Assembly (NCBI RefSeq): GCF_008693385.1
Contig: NZ_CP044065.1
Span: forward strand, 2,232,001 to 2,296,000
DNA length: 64,000 nt
Direction of reading: 5' to 3'
From: Cupriavidus pauculus
Lineage (GTDB): Bacteria > Pseudomonadota > Gammaproteobacteria > Burkholderiales > Burkholderiaceae
Below, in pieces: positions 15,589 through 23,185 of this stretch. A program made the position numbers and the translations under genes. Each line of letters opens with the position of its first letter. The stretch's first letter is position 1. The notes under the pieces were generated by a model. It had not been told where the DNA came from and searched no databases. It saw only the letters and a list, made by a program, of their open reading frames with translations.

Positions 15589-17769
15589 CTATCGCGCGCG
15601 CGTGGAAATCTGCACGAGATCCGCGCCGATGCGATCCTTGCCATACTGGTTCGCCATCTGCGCAAGCGGCTTTTCGAGCGCGCGCAGGTATTCCTGGCGT
15701 GTCTCGAATTCGGGCCGGCGCGCGTCGAACAGCGGCGCCGGCGTGGTCAGCAACACCACGAGCTCGCTGCCGAACGGTTTGGACACGATCCAGTCGCCGC
15801 CATCGCCGATCGTCGCGTGATAGTTCGCTGGCGCTTGGTTGCCCTGCACGCGCTTGCTCGGCACGAGGTGCGCCACCTTGCCATCGACCACGTAGTAGTC
15901 GACATACACATACGATTCGTGCGCGGGCGTGGCAATCTCCATCACGAGCGGCGAGCCTTCGGCGAGCCGCGTGTTGCCACCGCGCGGCCGCAGCGACGCC
16001 GCGTCCTGCCGGTTGCCGCCAAGACTGGCGGACCGGCCGGCAGACCGGCTCGCAGACCAATACGGCGCCAGGAGCTTCACGACGTCGCACTTGTCCTCGC
16101 CGAGCGGCTGCAGATCGAGCTTGACGCTGCCCGCGCCGGGCACGGCGTTGAGCTTTTCTCGCAAGGGCTTCACGGCAACGGACTCCGATACGTACCCGTT
16201 CACGTAGAGGATGCTGCCCTCGATGCGCGCGGTCAGCAGCGAGCAAGGTACCGCCGCCAACACGGGCGTGACGTTCTCCATCGCCAGCGGCATGTTTGCA
16301 GACGCGCGCGCGGTGGCGGTGGCGGCGGTGGGCGACGGCGTCGACGCCGATTCGCCATTGAGCGCCGGCACGCTGCCGGCCTCGCGCGACGGCGCGGTGG
16401 GCGTGCCCCGCGCGCCGGCCTCCGCGACGGTGCGTGGCGGTTCCGGTACCCCCTGCGTCCCGCCATCGTGCGGCGCAACACCGGCGCGCCATGCGTAATA
16501 ACCGAGTCCCGCGGCCAGCAGCGCGCCGACGGCGGCCCCGGCCAGCAGCGGCGCGCGCATGCCCGCGTGCTGCGGCTCCGCGCCAAGCCCTTCCAGAAAG
16601 CGACCGACGGTCGGCGTGCGCGTGGCGCGATCGAGCGAGAGCGCCTGGCGCAGCGCTTTCCATTGCCCGCGCGACAGCACCTTCGGCTGTGCGGGCTTGA
16701 GGTTGGCCGCGCGCGCCTGATTGGCGGACAGGCGATCGTAAGGGTGCTTGCCGGTCAGCAGTTCGTACGTCACGCAGGCCAGTGCGTAGATATCGTCGCG
16801 CGGATCGGGCTCGCGATGCTCGAACATCTCCGGGCTCGCGTACGCGGGGGTCATGCCGCCGAGCGATCCCGCGTCGAAGACGGTCTGGTCGGCATCGTCG
16901 AGGGGCTGGCGGAAGCCGCGCGCGATGCCGAAGTCGATGACCTTGACCTCTCCGCGCTCGGTCAGGAAGACGTTGGCGGGCTTGAAGTCGCAATGCACGA
17001 AACCGCGCTCGTGGGCATAGGCGAGCGCGCGGCCCATGCCGACGATGATCGGCAGCGCCTTCGCGTAGGGCAACCCCGCGAACTCGGGCGCGCGCAGCAC
17101 GCGGCTCAGCGACTTGCCCGACAGGTACTCCATCGTCAGGAAGACGGTCGCGCCATCGCGATCGAAGTCGTACACGGTGACGATATTGCGGTGCGCGAGC
17201 TGCTGCGCCTTGCGCGCCTCGCGCTGCAGCGCCATCAGCGACTTGGGATGCGCGCTGAACTGCAGGTTCAGCACCTTGATCGCGATATAGGGCTTGCGGT
17301 CCGAGGCCTCGAGCTTGCGCAGGTCCAGCGCCTTGTAGACCGTGCCCATGCCGCCGACGCCGAGACATTCCTCGAGCACGAAGCGGCCGTTGAGCGTGTC
17401 GCCGACGCCCTTCACGTGCGCGCCGGACATGCCCGGTGCCGATGGCGACGAGGACGACGAGAGCGAAGAGAGCGATGGCGGCGACAACGAGGGCGACAGC
17501 GAAGGCGACGATGGCGCACTGCGATCGCCCACGCGCGTCTCCTCGGCAACGGGGTCGTACTGCGTGGCCACGCGCGATTCGATGCGGCGCATGACTTCGG
17601 TATAAACGTTCGCGGGCAGCGGCGCGCGCGTATGTTCCTCGCTCAGCACGCGCGCGAGGTGCCCCGGTGTGGTCTCGTCTTCGAGCGCGTGGTCGATCGA
17701 CGCCAGAAATTCGTCGCGCGTCAGCCCACCGCTCCGGAAGTTGCGTATCAGATCGGTCAGGCTGGGCAT
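15589..17769 (-). CDS. Transmembrane Ser/Thr protein kinase (Hanks type) with periplasmic sensor part
   Basis: A 726-residue kinase. Residues 1-80 are helical, 83-115 are a Ser/Pro tract, and the kinase domain is about 125-400: glycine loop GVGGMG (137-142), Lys165, HCDFKPAN (259-266) with catalytic Asp261, DFG (279-281) and ASPEMF. HCD replaces the common HRD, so activation-loop control may differ. One membrane segment (about 406-427) leads to a Pro/Ala linker, a BON-like segment (RIEGSILYVNGYVSE) and a C-terminal DUF4384-like domain (about 600-726). It probably opposes the PP2C at 589-1362, with the FHA protein as reader. It is convergent with the FGE-fold gene and divergent from peptide gene 3. 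Confidence 0.93.
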   Translation of the reverse strand: MPSLTDLIRNFRSGGLTRDEFLASIDHALEDETTPGHLARVLSEEHTRAPLPANVYTEVMRRIESRVATQYDPVAEETRVGDRSAPSSPSLSPSLSPPSLSSLSSSSSPSAPGMSGAHVKGVGDTLNGRFVLEECLGVGGMGTVYKALDLRKLEASDRKPYIAIKVLNLQFSAHPKSLMALQREARKAQQLAHRNIVTVYDFDRDGATVFLTMEYLSGKSLSRVLRAPEFAGLPYAKALPIIVGMGRALAYAHERGFVHCDFKPANVFLTERGEVKVIDFGIARGFRQPLDDADQTVFDAGSLGGMTPAYASPEMFEHREPDPRDDIYALACVTYELLTGKHPYDRLSANQARAANLKPAQPKVLSRGQWKALRQALSLDRATRTPTVGRFLEGLGAEPQHAGMRAPLLAGAAVGALLAAGLGYYAWRAGVAPHDGGTQGVPEPPRTVAEAGARGTPTAPSREAGSVPALNGESASTPSPTAATATARASANMPLAMENVTPVLAAVPCSLLTARIEGSILYVNGYVSESVAVKPLREKLNAVPGAGSVKLDLQPLGEDKCDVVKLLAPYWSASRSAGRSASLGGNRQDAASLRPRGGNTRLAEGSPLVMEIATPAHESYVYVDYYVVDGKVAHLVPSKRVQGNQAPANYHATIGDGGDWIVSKPFGSELVVLLTTPAPLFDARRPEFETRQEYLRALEKPLAQMANQYGKDRIGADLVQISTRAR

Positions 17770-17866
17770 CGATGCGTTCCCGACGTGTGGTTATGGCGTC
17801 CTCGATGGATACTAGTGCGCACCCTCCGCATTCGCAATCCGCACAGCACCCGCCGCGCATGCGGGA

Positions 17867-17885
17867 CGTTGGCGAACGCACGACA
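17867..17885 (+). promoter_or_regulatory. Candidate activator-binding dyad (UAS) before peptide gene 3
   Basis: CGTTGG-N7-ACGACA, the degenerate form of the dyad at 13004-13022. The central bases are the same but the site is in the opposite orientation to its promoter. It lies 141 bp upstream of the -24 box, in the 353-bp gap between the divergent kinase gene and peptide gene 3. A CCGACT half-site follows at 17895-17900. Confidence 0.4.
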
Positions 17886-17984
17886 CTCGCGCGCCGACTG
17901 TTGTCCGTGGCCCACCACATCGACGCGTCATGGCACAGCGCCTGGCACGCCGCGGAGGCCTCGCGAATGCGTTTTTCCCCGTGT

Positions 17985-17997
17985 TTTCAAGGCATTG
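17985..17997 (+). promoter_or_regulatory. IHF-like site
   Basis: TTTCAAGGCATTG, one mismatch from the IHF consensus, 29 bp upstream of the -24 box. It is the same sequence at the same distance as the site at 12901-12913, embedded in diverged flanks. Confidence 0.5.
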
Positions 17998-18025
17998 CAA
18001 ATTTCTTTGGGCGATGGCCACCCCG

Positions 18026-18200
18026 CTGGCACGCTTGCTGCGATATCAGAACCGAGCGCGACACCAACCCGATGCTCAAACCTGAAACCACGTAGCACCC
18101 AAATCTCTCAAGGAGAACTGCCATGACCACGCTGACCATCACCGACCTGTCCGTTACCGAAACCCTCGACGCCAAGGGCATGCAAGCCGTTCGCGGCGGC
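18026..18200 (+). repeat. 175-bp inverted repeat, copy B (promoter, UTR and leader)
   Basis: Partner of 12698-12872 in the opposite orientation, with two mismatches by eye. It ends at the last GGC codon of the leader, after which the two peptide cores diverge. The copies flank about 5.15 kb holding the DUF4399, FGE-fold and kinase genes. Confidence 0.93.
18027..18041 (+). promoter_or_regulatory. Sigma-54-like promoter of peptide genes 3 and 4
   Basis: TGGCAC-GCTTG-CTGC, with GG and GC at exact sigma-54 spacing. It ends 81 bp before the ATG at 18123. It probably serves the pair 18123 and 18422, 26 bp apart, and perhaps 18840 as well. Confidence 0.75.
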
Positions 18201-18395
18201 CTCGGCTTCGGCTTCGTGCCCTACACCTCGATCTACAGCCCCGTGAAGCTGTCGTTCGACAAGACCACGAAGATCGACCAGTCGAACCAGCAAATGCAGG
18301 AAGTGAACAGCATGTTCGCCAACGGCTCCGCGTTCCAGGAGCACCTGCGCAACAACCTCAACACGAACCAGAACGCCAGCAACTACGTCGGCTGA
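18123..18395 (+). CDS. Double-glycine-leader exported peptide 3
   Basis: A 90-residue precursor with the same leader as peptide 2 (MTTLTITDLSVTETLD ... AVRGG). The core of about 64 residues starts LGFGFVPYTSIYSPVKLSFD, has the Asn/Gln-rich segment DQSNQQMQEVNSMFANGSAF, and ends in NTNQNASNYVG. It has no cysteine and few acidic residues. The ATG follows AAGGAG. It heads a run of three cargo genes (18123, 18422, 18840). Its core is a diverged copy of peptide 2, so both may be variants of one secreted product. No immunity-like small membrane protein lies beside it. Confidence 0.88.
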   Translation: MTTLTITDLSVTETLDAKGMQAVRGGLGFGFVPYTSIYSPVKLSFDKTTKIDQSNQQMQEVNSMFANGSAFQEHLRNNLNTNQNASNYVG

Positions 18396-18421
18396 ACGCT
18401 GCCGCTACCGAGGAGACCACC

Positions 18422-18700
18422 ATGTCTACCATCGTCGTCCGCGACCTTGCGCTCAGCAAGGAACTCGACAGCAGCGCGCTTGCCACCGTCCGCGGCGGCA
18501 GCTCATGGCTCGATCGGGTCGGCGTCGGGGCCACTGGCCCGCTCGCCAACGTCAACATCAATATCAACCAGAGCGTGCAGCAACTGCAGCAGATCAACGT
18601 TGCGGCGCTCAACAACAACGGCGTGATCGGCAGCGGCCTCGGCCGCGTCAAGATCGGCGTCGATCCGTCGCAGTGGGGCGGCAACTGGGCGGCGGTCTGA
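18422..18700 (+). CDS. Double-glycine-leader exported peptide 4
   Basis: A 92-residue precursor. The leader (MSTIVVRDLALSKELDSSAL, then ATVRGG) follows the same pattern as peptides 1-3 with different residues. The core of about 66 residues has a Gly-rich start (SSWLDRVGVGATGP), a strand-like Asn/Gln/Val/Ile segment (NVNININQSVQQLQQINV) and a tail with WGGNW. The alternating polar and apolar pattern would suit a beta structure. It starts 26 bp after peptide gene 3 behind GAGGAG and probably shares its transcript. A strong hairpin (18718-18747) follows. Confidence 0.85.
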   Translation: MSTIVVRDLALSKELDSSALATVRGGSSWLDRVGVGATGPLANVNININQSVQQLQQINVAALNNNGVIGSGLGRVKIGVDPSQWGGNWAAV

Positions 18701-18717
18701 ACGGCCAGCCGGCGGTG

Positions 18718-18747
18718 GCGGTCGCGCATGGAAGCATGCGCGACCGC
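18718..18747 (+). other. Stable hairpin between peptide genes 4 and 5
   Basis: GCGGTCGCGCATG pairs with CATGCGCGACCGC (13 bp) around a GAAG tetraloop. No U-run follows, so it could be a factor-dependent terminator or an mRNA stabiliser that sets peptide 3/4 output above peptide 5. Confidence 0.6.
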
Positions 18748-18839
18748 TTGCCTATACTGGAGTGGACCCGCGCCTGCCCCGGCGCCGTCGCCACGGCGCG
18801 CCTGCCGCGCGCGACACGGTCCCCATGCTGGAGAACGCC

Positions 18840-19073
18840 ATGGCAGTGATCGTCATCAGGGATTTGTCGGAAAACGTTGACCTCGACCGCGAGGCGATGT
18901 CCGCCATCATGGGCGGCGCGCGCGCGGCAGGCTCGCCACGCTGGCAGTCGTTCCGTCACGCGCATGTGACGCGACTCGTCCAGTATCCGCGGGGAGTGCC
19001 CGGCAAGGGACTTCCGGCGGACCCATCGATTGCAGGGCAGGAACGGGTGGCCGGCGTACCACCGCGCGAATAG
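18840..19073 (+). CDS. Double-glycine-leader peptide 5 (short, basic core)
   Basis: A 77-residue precursor. The leader (MAVIVIRDLSENVDLDREAM, then SAIMGG) keeps the shared pattern but ends IMGG rather than VRGG. The core of about 51 residues is basic and Pro/Gly-rich (ARAAGSPRWQSFRHAHVTRL) and lacks the Asn/Gln block of the other four. The ATG at 18840 follows GGAGA with the same spacing as peptide gene 1; a longer reading from 18762 adds an Arg/Pro stretch and breaks the leader pattern. It is the last cargo gene and ends just before a terminator. It could be a signalling peptide or a decayed member of the set. Confidence 0.7.
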   Translation: MAVIVIRDLSENVDLDREAMSAIMGGARAAGSPRWQSFRHAHVTRLVQYPRGVPGKGLPADPSIAGQERVAGVPPRE

Positions 19074-19126
19074 ACGCACGTATGCCGGCTCGCATGCGAG
19101 TCGTGGAAAAGTCACTGTGGAAAAGA

Positions 19127-19154
19127 AAAGCCCGCCAAGAAATTGGCGGGCTTT
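19127..19154. terminator. Intrinsic terminator closing the peptide cluster
   Basis: AAAGCCCGCCAA and TTGGCGGGCTTT form a perfect 12-bp stem with a GAAA loop, with A-run and U-run on either side. It is symmetrical and could work in both directions. It marks the right edge of the export island. Confidence 0.85.
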
Positions 19155-19911
19155 GTGGTTGCGGACGGGCCCGGATCGCCTGGGTCACGTCACCGGCAAA
19201 TTCCGGTCATTTCCTGCGTCGCGATGAGTGTGAAGCTTTGGGTACCTTGCGTCCATCCCTGGACGGCCGTCCGGACCACCCGGACAGTCGGACCTACCCA
19301 TACCGACGACAAATGACCGCAATCCCGGCACCGAACGGCAACGCTGGTTGCCGAAGGAGATCGGCGGGACACGTTATCGTCCGCCCCGGGCGGGCACTGT
19401 GTGCTCGCGTTTCCCAGTATAGAAAGCCCGGCTTTGCTTTCAAGTCCGCTTCGGACACATCTGCTTACGTTTCGCAGTGCAACATGATACGGAGTCTTCT
19501 GATATACTTCGCGCCGTGAGTTTCGCACTGTGAGTTCCGCACCGCGCCCGCTGAAGTTTCCAAGCCATGGCGTATCCGCAGCCCTCCCAAGCTCTGCCCC
19601 CTGCTTCTGTCCACGCAACATTCGAGACAGGTGCCGGCCAGATCGCACCGCTCACCGCCCGTTGCCTCGTCTCCGATCCTGTTCCGAACAGCCCGCATTC
19701 TGGAGTTGTTTGCCTGTCAGGGACCCGCCCGGATTTTCCGCGCGCCCCTGCCTGCCGCCGTATTCACAGCCCACAGCACACTGCTGAGTCTGTCGAACGG
19801 CCTCACCGATTGGCGCCGAAGCCTTTTTAAGACTTTGACCTTGGGTTCGCCCATCGCGCCCACCCCGTGTTCCGAAACGCCGGGGTGAATGCATCACTGA
19901 AAACCTACGAC
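19155..19911. other. Long non-coding stretch upstream of the DEAD-box helicase gene
   Basis: No convincing gene is seen in 757 bp. A TATACT box near 19503 is a possible -10 element without a good -35. CACCCCG at 19861-19867 and CGGGGTG at 19881-19887 can pair just upstream of the helicase start. Long structured leaders are common in cold-shock RNA helicase genes, so this may be a regulatory 5' UTR. Small open frames on both strands lack ribosome sites and recognisable features. Confidence 0.4.
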
Positions 19912-21843
19912 ATGACCCAGCACGATTTCCGTGCGGAGCAAGATATTGCCTCCGCCGACACGACTATCTCGACGATTTCGCAAGACACCGCCGCCGCCAC
20001 GCAGAGCCCGCTCGACAAGCTCGACGCGATGCTCAATGGCGACGCGCCTGTTGCCGGCGAACAAGCTGCCCCGGCCGCTGACGCCGCCGACGCCGCACCG
20101 AACGGCTTTGCCTTGCTCGGCCTCGACGCCGCCATCCTGCGCGCGCTGAGCGACGCCAACTACAACACGCCGACGCCGGTCCAGGCGCAGGCCATTCCCG
20201 CATTTATCGCCGGCCGCGATCTGCTGGTCTCGAGCCAGACCGGCTCGGGCAAGACCGCCGCGTTCATGCTGCCCGCGATCCAGCGCATCAGCGAGAAGCC
20301 CGCGCCGAACCGCCCGCGTGCCGAAGAACCGACCAAGCGCATCAAGGGCAAGCGCCCCCGTCCGTCGCCCGCGCAGCCGTCCCTGCTCGTGCTGACGCCG
20401 ACGCGCGAACTCGCGCTGCAGGTGACGGAAGCCGCCGCCAAGTACGGCCGCTATCTGCGCCGCATCGTGTGCGCGAGCATCCTGGGCGGTATGCCCTACC
20501 CGAAGCAGCTCGCGATGCTCTCGAAGATGCCTGACATCCTCGTGGCCACGCCGGGCCGCCTGCTCGACCATATCGAAGCCGGCCGCATCGACCTGTCGCA
20601 ACTCGACATGCTCGTGTTCGACGAAGCCGACCGCATGCTGGACATGGGCTTTGCCGACGACATCGACGCGATCGTCGCGGCCACGCCGGCCTCGCGTCAG
20701 ACGCTGATGTTCTCGGCCACGCTCGACGCCCGCATCGCCCAACTGGCTTCGCGCCAGCTGCGCGACCCGCAGCGCATCGAGATCGCCGCCGTGCGCGCCG
20801 ACCAGAGCAACATCGAACAGCGCCTGCACTACACCGACGACATGTCGCACAAGGAGCGCCTGCTCGACCATCTGCTGCGCGATGCCTCGCTGAAGCAGGC
20901 CATCGTGTTCACGGCGACCAAGCGCGACGCGGACTCGCTCGCGGAACGCCTGTCGGACACCGGCTTCTCGGCTGGCGCCCTGCACGGCGACATGACGCAA
21001 GGCGCGCGCAACCGCACGCTGACGGCCCTGCGCCGCGGCAACCTGCGCGTGCTCGTGGCGACCGATGTGGCCGCGCGCGGCATCGACGTGCCCGATATCA
21101 CCCACGTGGTGAACTTCGACCTGCCCAAGCAGGCCGAGGACTACGTGCACCGTATCGGCCGTACCGGCCGCGCGGGACGCTCGGGCATCGCGATCAACCT
21201 CGTGAACCACGGTGACGTGTTCCAGTGGCGCCGCATCGAGCGCTTCACGAACAACCGCATCGACGCCTCGGTCATCGAAGGCCTGGAACCGCGTCGCACG
21301 CCGAAGCCCCGTCAGGGCTTCGGCGGCAAGCCGGGCGGCCCGCGTGGCGGCAACGGCGGCGGCTACCGCGGCAATGGTGGCGGCTACCGTGGCAACAACG
21401 GCGGCGAGCGCACCTTTGGCGACCGTAATTTCGGCGACCGCAATGGCGGCGGCGAGCGTCGCTTCGGCGGCGAGAGCCGCGGCTTCGGCGACCGTGGCAA
21501 TGCGGGCGGCTTCGGCGATCGTGGCAATGCGGGCGGCTTCGGCGATCGCGGCGAGAACCGCGGTTTCGGCGACCGTGGCAATGCAGGCGGCTTCGGCGAT
21601 CGCGGCACCGGTGGCTACCGTGGCCAGGGTCAAGGCCAGGGCCAGGGCCAGCAACGCACGTTCGGTGATCGCAATTTCGGTGACCGCAGCTTTGGCAACC
21701 GCGATGGCAACCGTGACGGTAACCGCAGCTTCGGCAACCGCGAAGGCGGTCAGCGCGACGGCAATCGTGGTGGCTTCGGCGGTGGCAACAGCGGCGGCGG
21801 CTTCGGCGGCCAGCGCAACAGCCGCTCGCGCTACGAGCGTTAA
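19912..21843 (+). CDS. DEAD-box RNA helicase with an RGG-like C-terminal tail
   Basis: A 643-residue ATP-dependent RNA helicase. Motifs: Q-motif region (YNTPTPVQAQAIP), Walker A SQTGSGKT, PTRELALQ, DEAD, SAT, and the C-terminal domain with HRIGRTGRAGR. A 25-residue basic insert (RPRAEEPTKRIKGKRPRP) lies between motifs I and Ia. The last 170 residues are Gly/Arg/Phe/Asp repeats, probably disordered and RNA-binding. The start at ATG 19912 (MTQHDF) is preferred; an in-frame GTG at 19867 is possible. It belongs to the RhlE/CsdA group active in rRNA maturation and RNA decay. A second helicase of the group is at 38723-40252. Confidence 0.95.
   Translation: MTQHDFRAEQDIASADTTISTISQDTAAATQSPLDKLDAMLNGDAPVAGEQAAPAADAADAAPNGFALLGLDAAILRALSDANYNTPTPVQAQAIPAFIAGRDLLVSSQTGSGKTAAFMLPAIQRISEKPAPNRPRAEEPTKRIKGKRPRPSPAQPSLLVLTPTRELALQVTEAAAKYGRYLRRIVCASILGGMPYPKQLAMLSKMPDILVATPGRLLDHIEAGRIDLSQLDMLVFDEADRMLDMGFADDIDAIVAATPASRQTLMFSATLDARIAQLASRQLRDPQRIEIAAVRADQSNIEQRLHYTDDMSHKERLLDHLLRDASLKQAIVFTATKRDADSLAERLSDTGFSAGALHGDMTQGARNRTLTALRRGNLRVLVATDVAARGIDVPDITHVVNFDLPKQAEDYVHRIGRTGRAGRSGIAINLVNHGDVFQWRRIERFTNNRIDASVIEGLEPRRTPKPRQGFGGKPGGPRGGNGGGYRGNGGGYRGNNGGERTFGDRNFGDRNGGGERRFGGESRGFGDRGNAGGFGDRGNAGGFGDRGENRGFGDRGNAGGFGDRGTGGYRGQGQGQGQGQQRTFGDRNFGDRSFGNRDGNRDGNRSFGNREGGQRDGNRGGFGGGNSGGGFGGQRNSRSRYER
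21477..21610 (+). repeat. Tandem coding repeat, GFGDRGNAG units
   Basis: About five imperfect 24- to 27-bp units encode GFGDRG(N/E)(A/N)(G/R) in the helicase tail. Related GDRNFGDR units flank them. Length differences between strains would be expected. Confidence 0.85.
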
Positions 21844-21878
21844 GCCTCCCGCCCGTGGGTAACACGGGCGATGGACAG

Positions 21879-21912
21879 ACAACGGGCGCCCGAGAGATCG
21901 GGCGCCCGTTGT
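21879..21912. terminator. Bidirectional terminator hairpin between helicase and egtB
   Basis: A perfect 15-bp stem, starting ACAACGGGCGCCCGA, with a GAGA loop between two convergent genes. Only a short U-run follows (CGTTTA), but the stem is very stable. Confidence 0.75.
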
Positions 21913-21928
21913 CGTTTACGTTCGGCTT

Positions 21929-23185
21929 TTACAGCGCGCAGCTGCGGAAGCCCACGAACGACACGTCGTCCTCGGGCAGCAGCGCCGTGCGCGCGCGCGT
22001 ATGGCGCTGGCGCGGCGCGCTCGCGAACGAGACGCCGCGCGTGACCTGATGCGTGGCAAACCGCCCCACGATCTCGGCATCGACGGGGCTCGCCTCGAAA
22101 CCCGCGTACGGTTCGTAGGGCGTGGCGGTCCACTCGCGCAGCGCGCCCCACTGCAGCCCGCGGTTCTGCGTGGCCGCGAGTTCCCACTCGACCTCGGCCG
22201 GCAGCCGACGCCCGGCCCACACGCACCAGGCCTGCGCCTCGTACAGCGTGACGTGACGCACGGGCTCGTCGGGATTGAGCGTGCGCAGCGTGCCGAAGCG
22301 CGACACCATCCAGGCGCGCGTCTCGGGGTGCCGCGACCAGTAGCGCGGCGCCGAGCGCTCCTGCGTCATGAGCCACTGGCGTCCCGCCGCCGACCACCAC
22401 GCGGGGTGCTCGTAGCCGCGGTCCTCCACGAAGTCCAGGAAGTGCGCGTTGGTGACGAGCGCCGCATCCATCTCGAACGCGGGCACGTACGTCTGCTGCG
22501 GCGGCAGTTCGTCGGGCAAGGCAAACCCGTCCGCGTCGCTCCATCCCTGCACGAAGCGCCCACCGGGAAAATGCAGCGTGCCCGCATAGCCGGCCGTCAG
22601 CGCGGGCGCGGGCGTGGCCGGGCCCGCGGGCGCCATATCGAGCGCCTGCAGCAGCGCGGCGATGGTCTCGCCCTGTGCATCCTCGTGGAACAGCGCGCGG
22701 CGGAAGGGATAGAGCGTGTCGTCGTTGTCGTCCGGCAGCAGCGCGATACGGCGCAGCAGGCCGTCGAGCACATCGGCCGCGTACTGCTTGACCACGGCGA
22801 CATCCGGCAGCGCGATCTCCCAGCGTTCGTCGGGACCGATGCGCTCGGGATCGAACCATTCGTCGGCGCCGTCGAGCCGGGACGGCTCGCGCGCCACGGG
22901 CAGCCGCAGGCCACCGTGCTCGAGCTCGTGCACGCCGCGCAGACACCACCATTCGGCGTGCCACGCGATATGGCCCAGCGTCCATAACGGCGGATTGCAG
23001 TCGTACTGCCGGTCCACCTGCCAGCCCCGGCGCGTCTGGCCGAAAGCGGCGAGCCAGCCAAGCGTGCGGTTGCGGGCCTCGACCAGTGCCTGTGCCAATC
23101 CCTCGCGCGGCAGCCGGCGGGCATCGGCCCAGGCCGCCTGGCCGCCAGTGAAGAAGAGATCGGGAAGCATGGAGAAGCCGCTCAT
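21929..23185 (-). CDS. egtB: Ergothioneine biosynthesis protein EgtB (or SenA-type relative)
   Basis: A 418-residue DinB/FGE fusion. The N-terminal DinB-like domain (about 25-180) has GHIAWHAEWW, which supplies iron-binding histidines; the C-terminal domain is the FGE-sulfatase fold (VRHVTLYEAQAWCVWAGRRL, PAEVEWELAATQ). Non-haem iron EgtB enzymes join a sulfur donor to trimethylhistidine (hercynine). The usual RGGS signature reads RGVSF here. The gene follows egtD by 168 bp on the same strand, the standard pair for ergothioneine. Selenoneine synthase SenA is a close relative and cannot be excluded, but no senB or senC is nearby. The ATG at 23185 fits the family N terminus. Confidence 0.85.
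   Translation of the reverse strand: MSGFSMLPDLFFTGGQAAWADARRLPREGLAQALVEARNRTLGWLAAFGQTRRGWQVDRQYDCNPPLWTLGHIAWHAEWWCLRGVHELEHGGLRLPVAREPSRLDGADEWFDPERIGPDERWEIALPDVAVVKQYAADVLDGLLRRIALLPDDNDDTLYPFRRALFHEDAQGETIAALLQALDMAPAGPATPAPALTAGYAGTLHFPGGRFVQGWSDADGFALPDELPPQQTYVPAFEMDAALVTNAHFLDFVEDRGYEHPAWWSAAGRQWLMTQERSAPRYWSRHPETRAWMVSRFGTLRTLNPDEPVRHVTLYEAQAWCVWAGRRLPAEVEWELAATQNRGLQWGALREWTATPYEPYAGFEASPVDAEIVGRFATHQVTRGVSFASAPRQRHTRARTALLPEDDVSFVGFRSCAL

Noticed and set aside
18763..18778. Possible sigma-54 promoter before peptide gene 5 (TGGACC-N5-CTGCC)
   Set aside because: GG and GC have the right spacing, but the -24 box is poor and no dyad or IHF-like site precedes it.
1..19154. Type VI secretion locus
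   Set aside because: Kinase, PP2C and FHA genes suggested it, but no Tss sheath, baseplate, VgrG, Hcp or ClpV gene is present.
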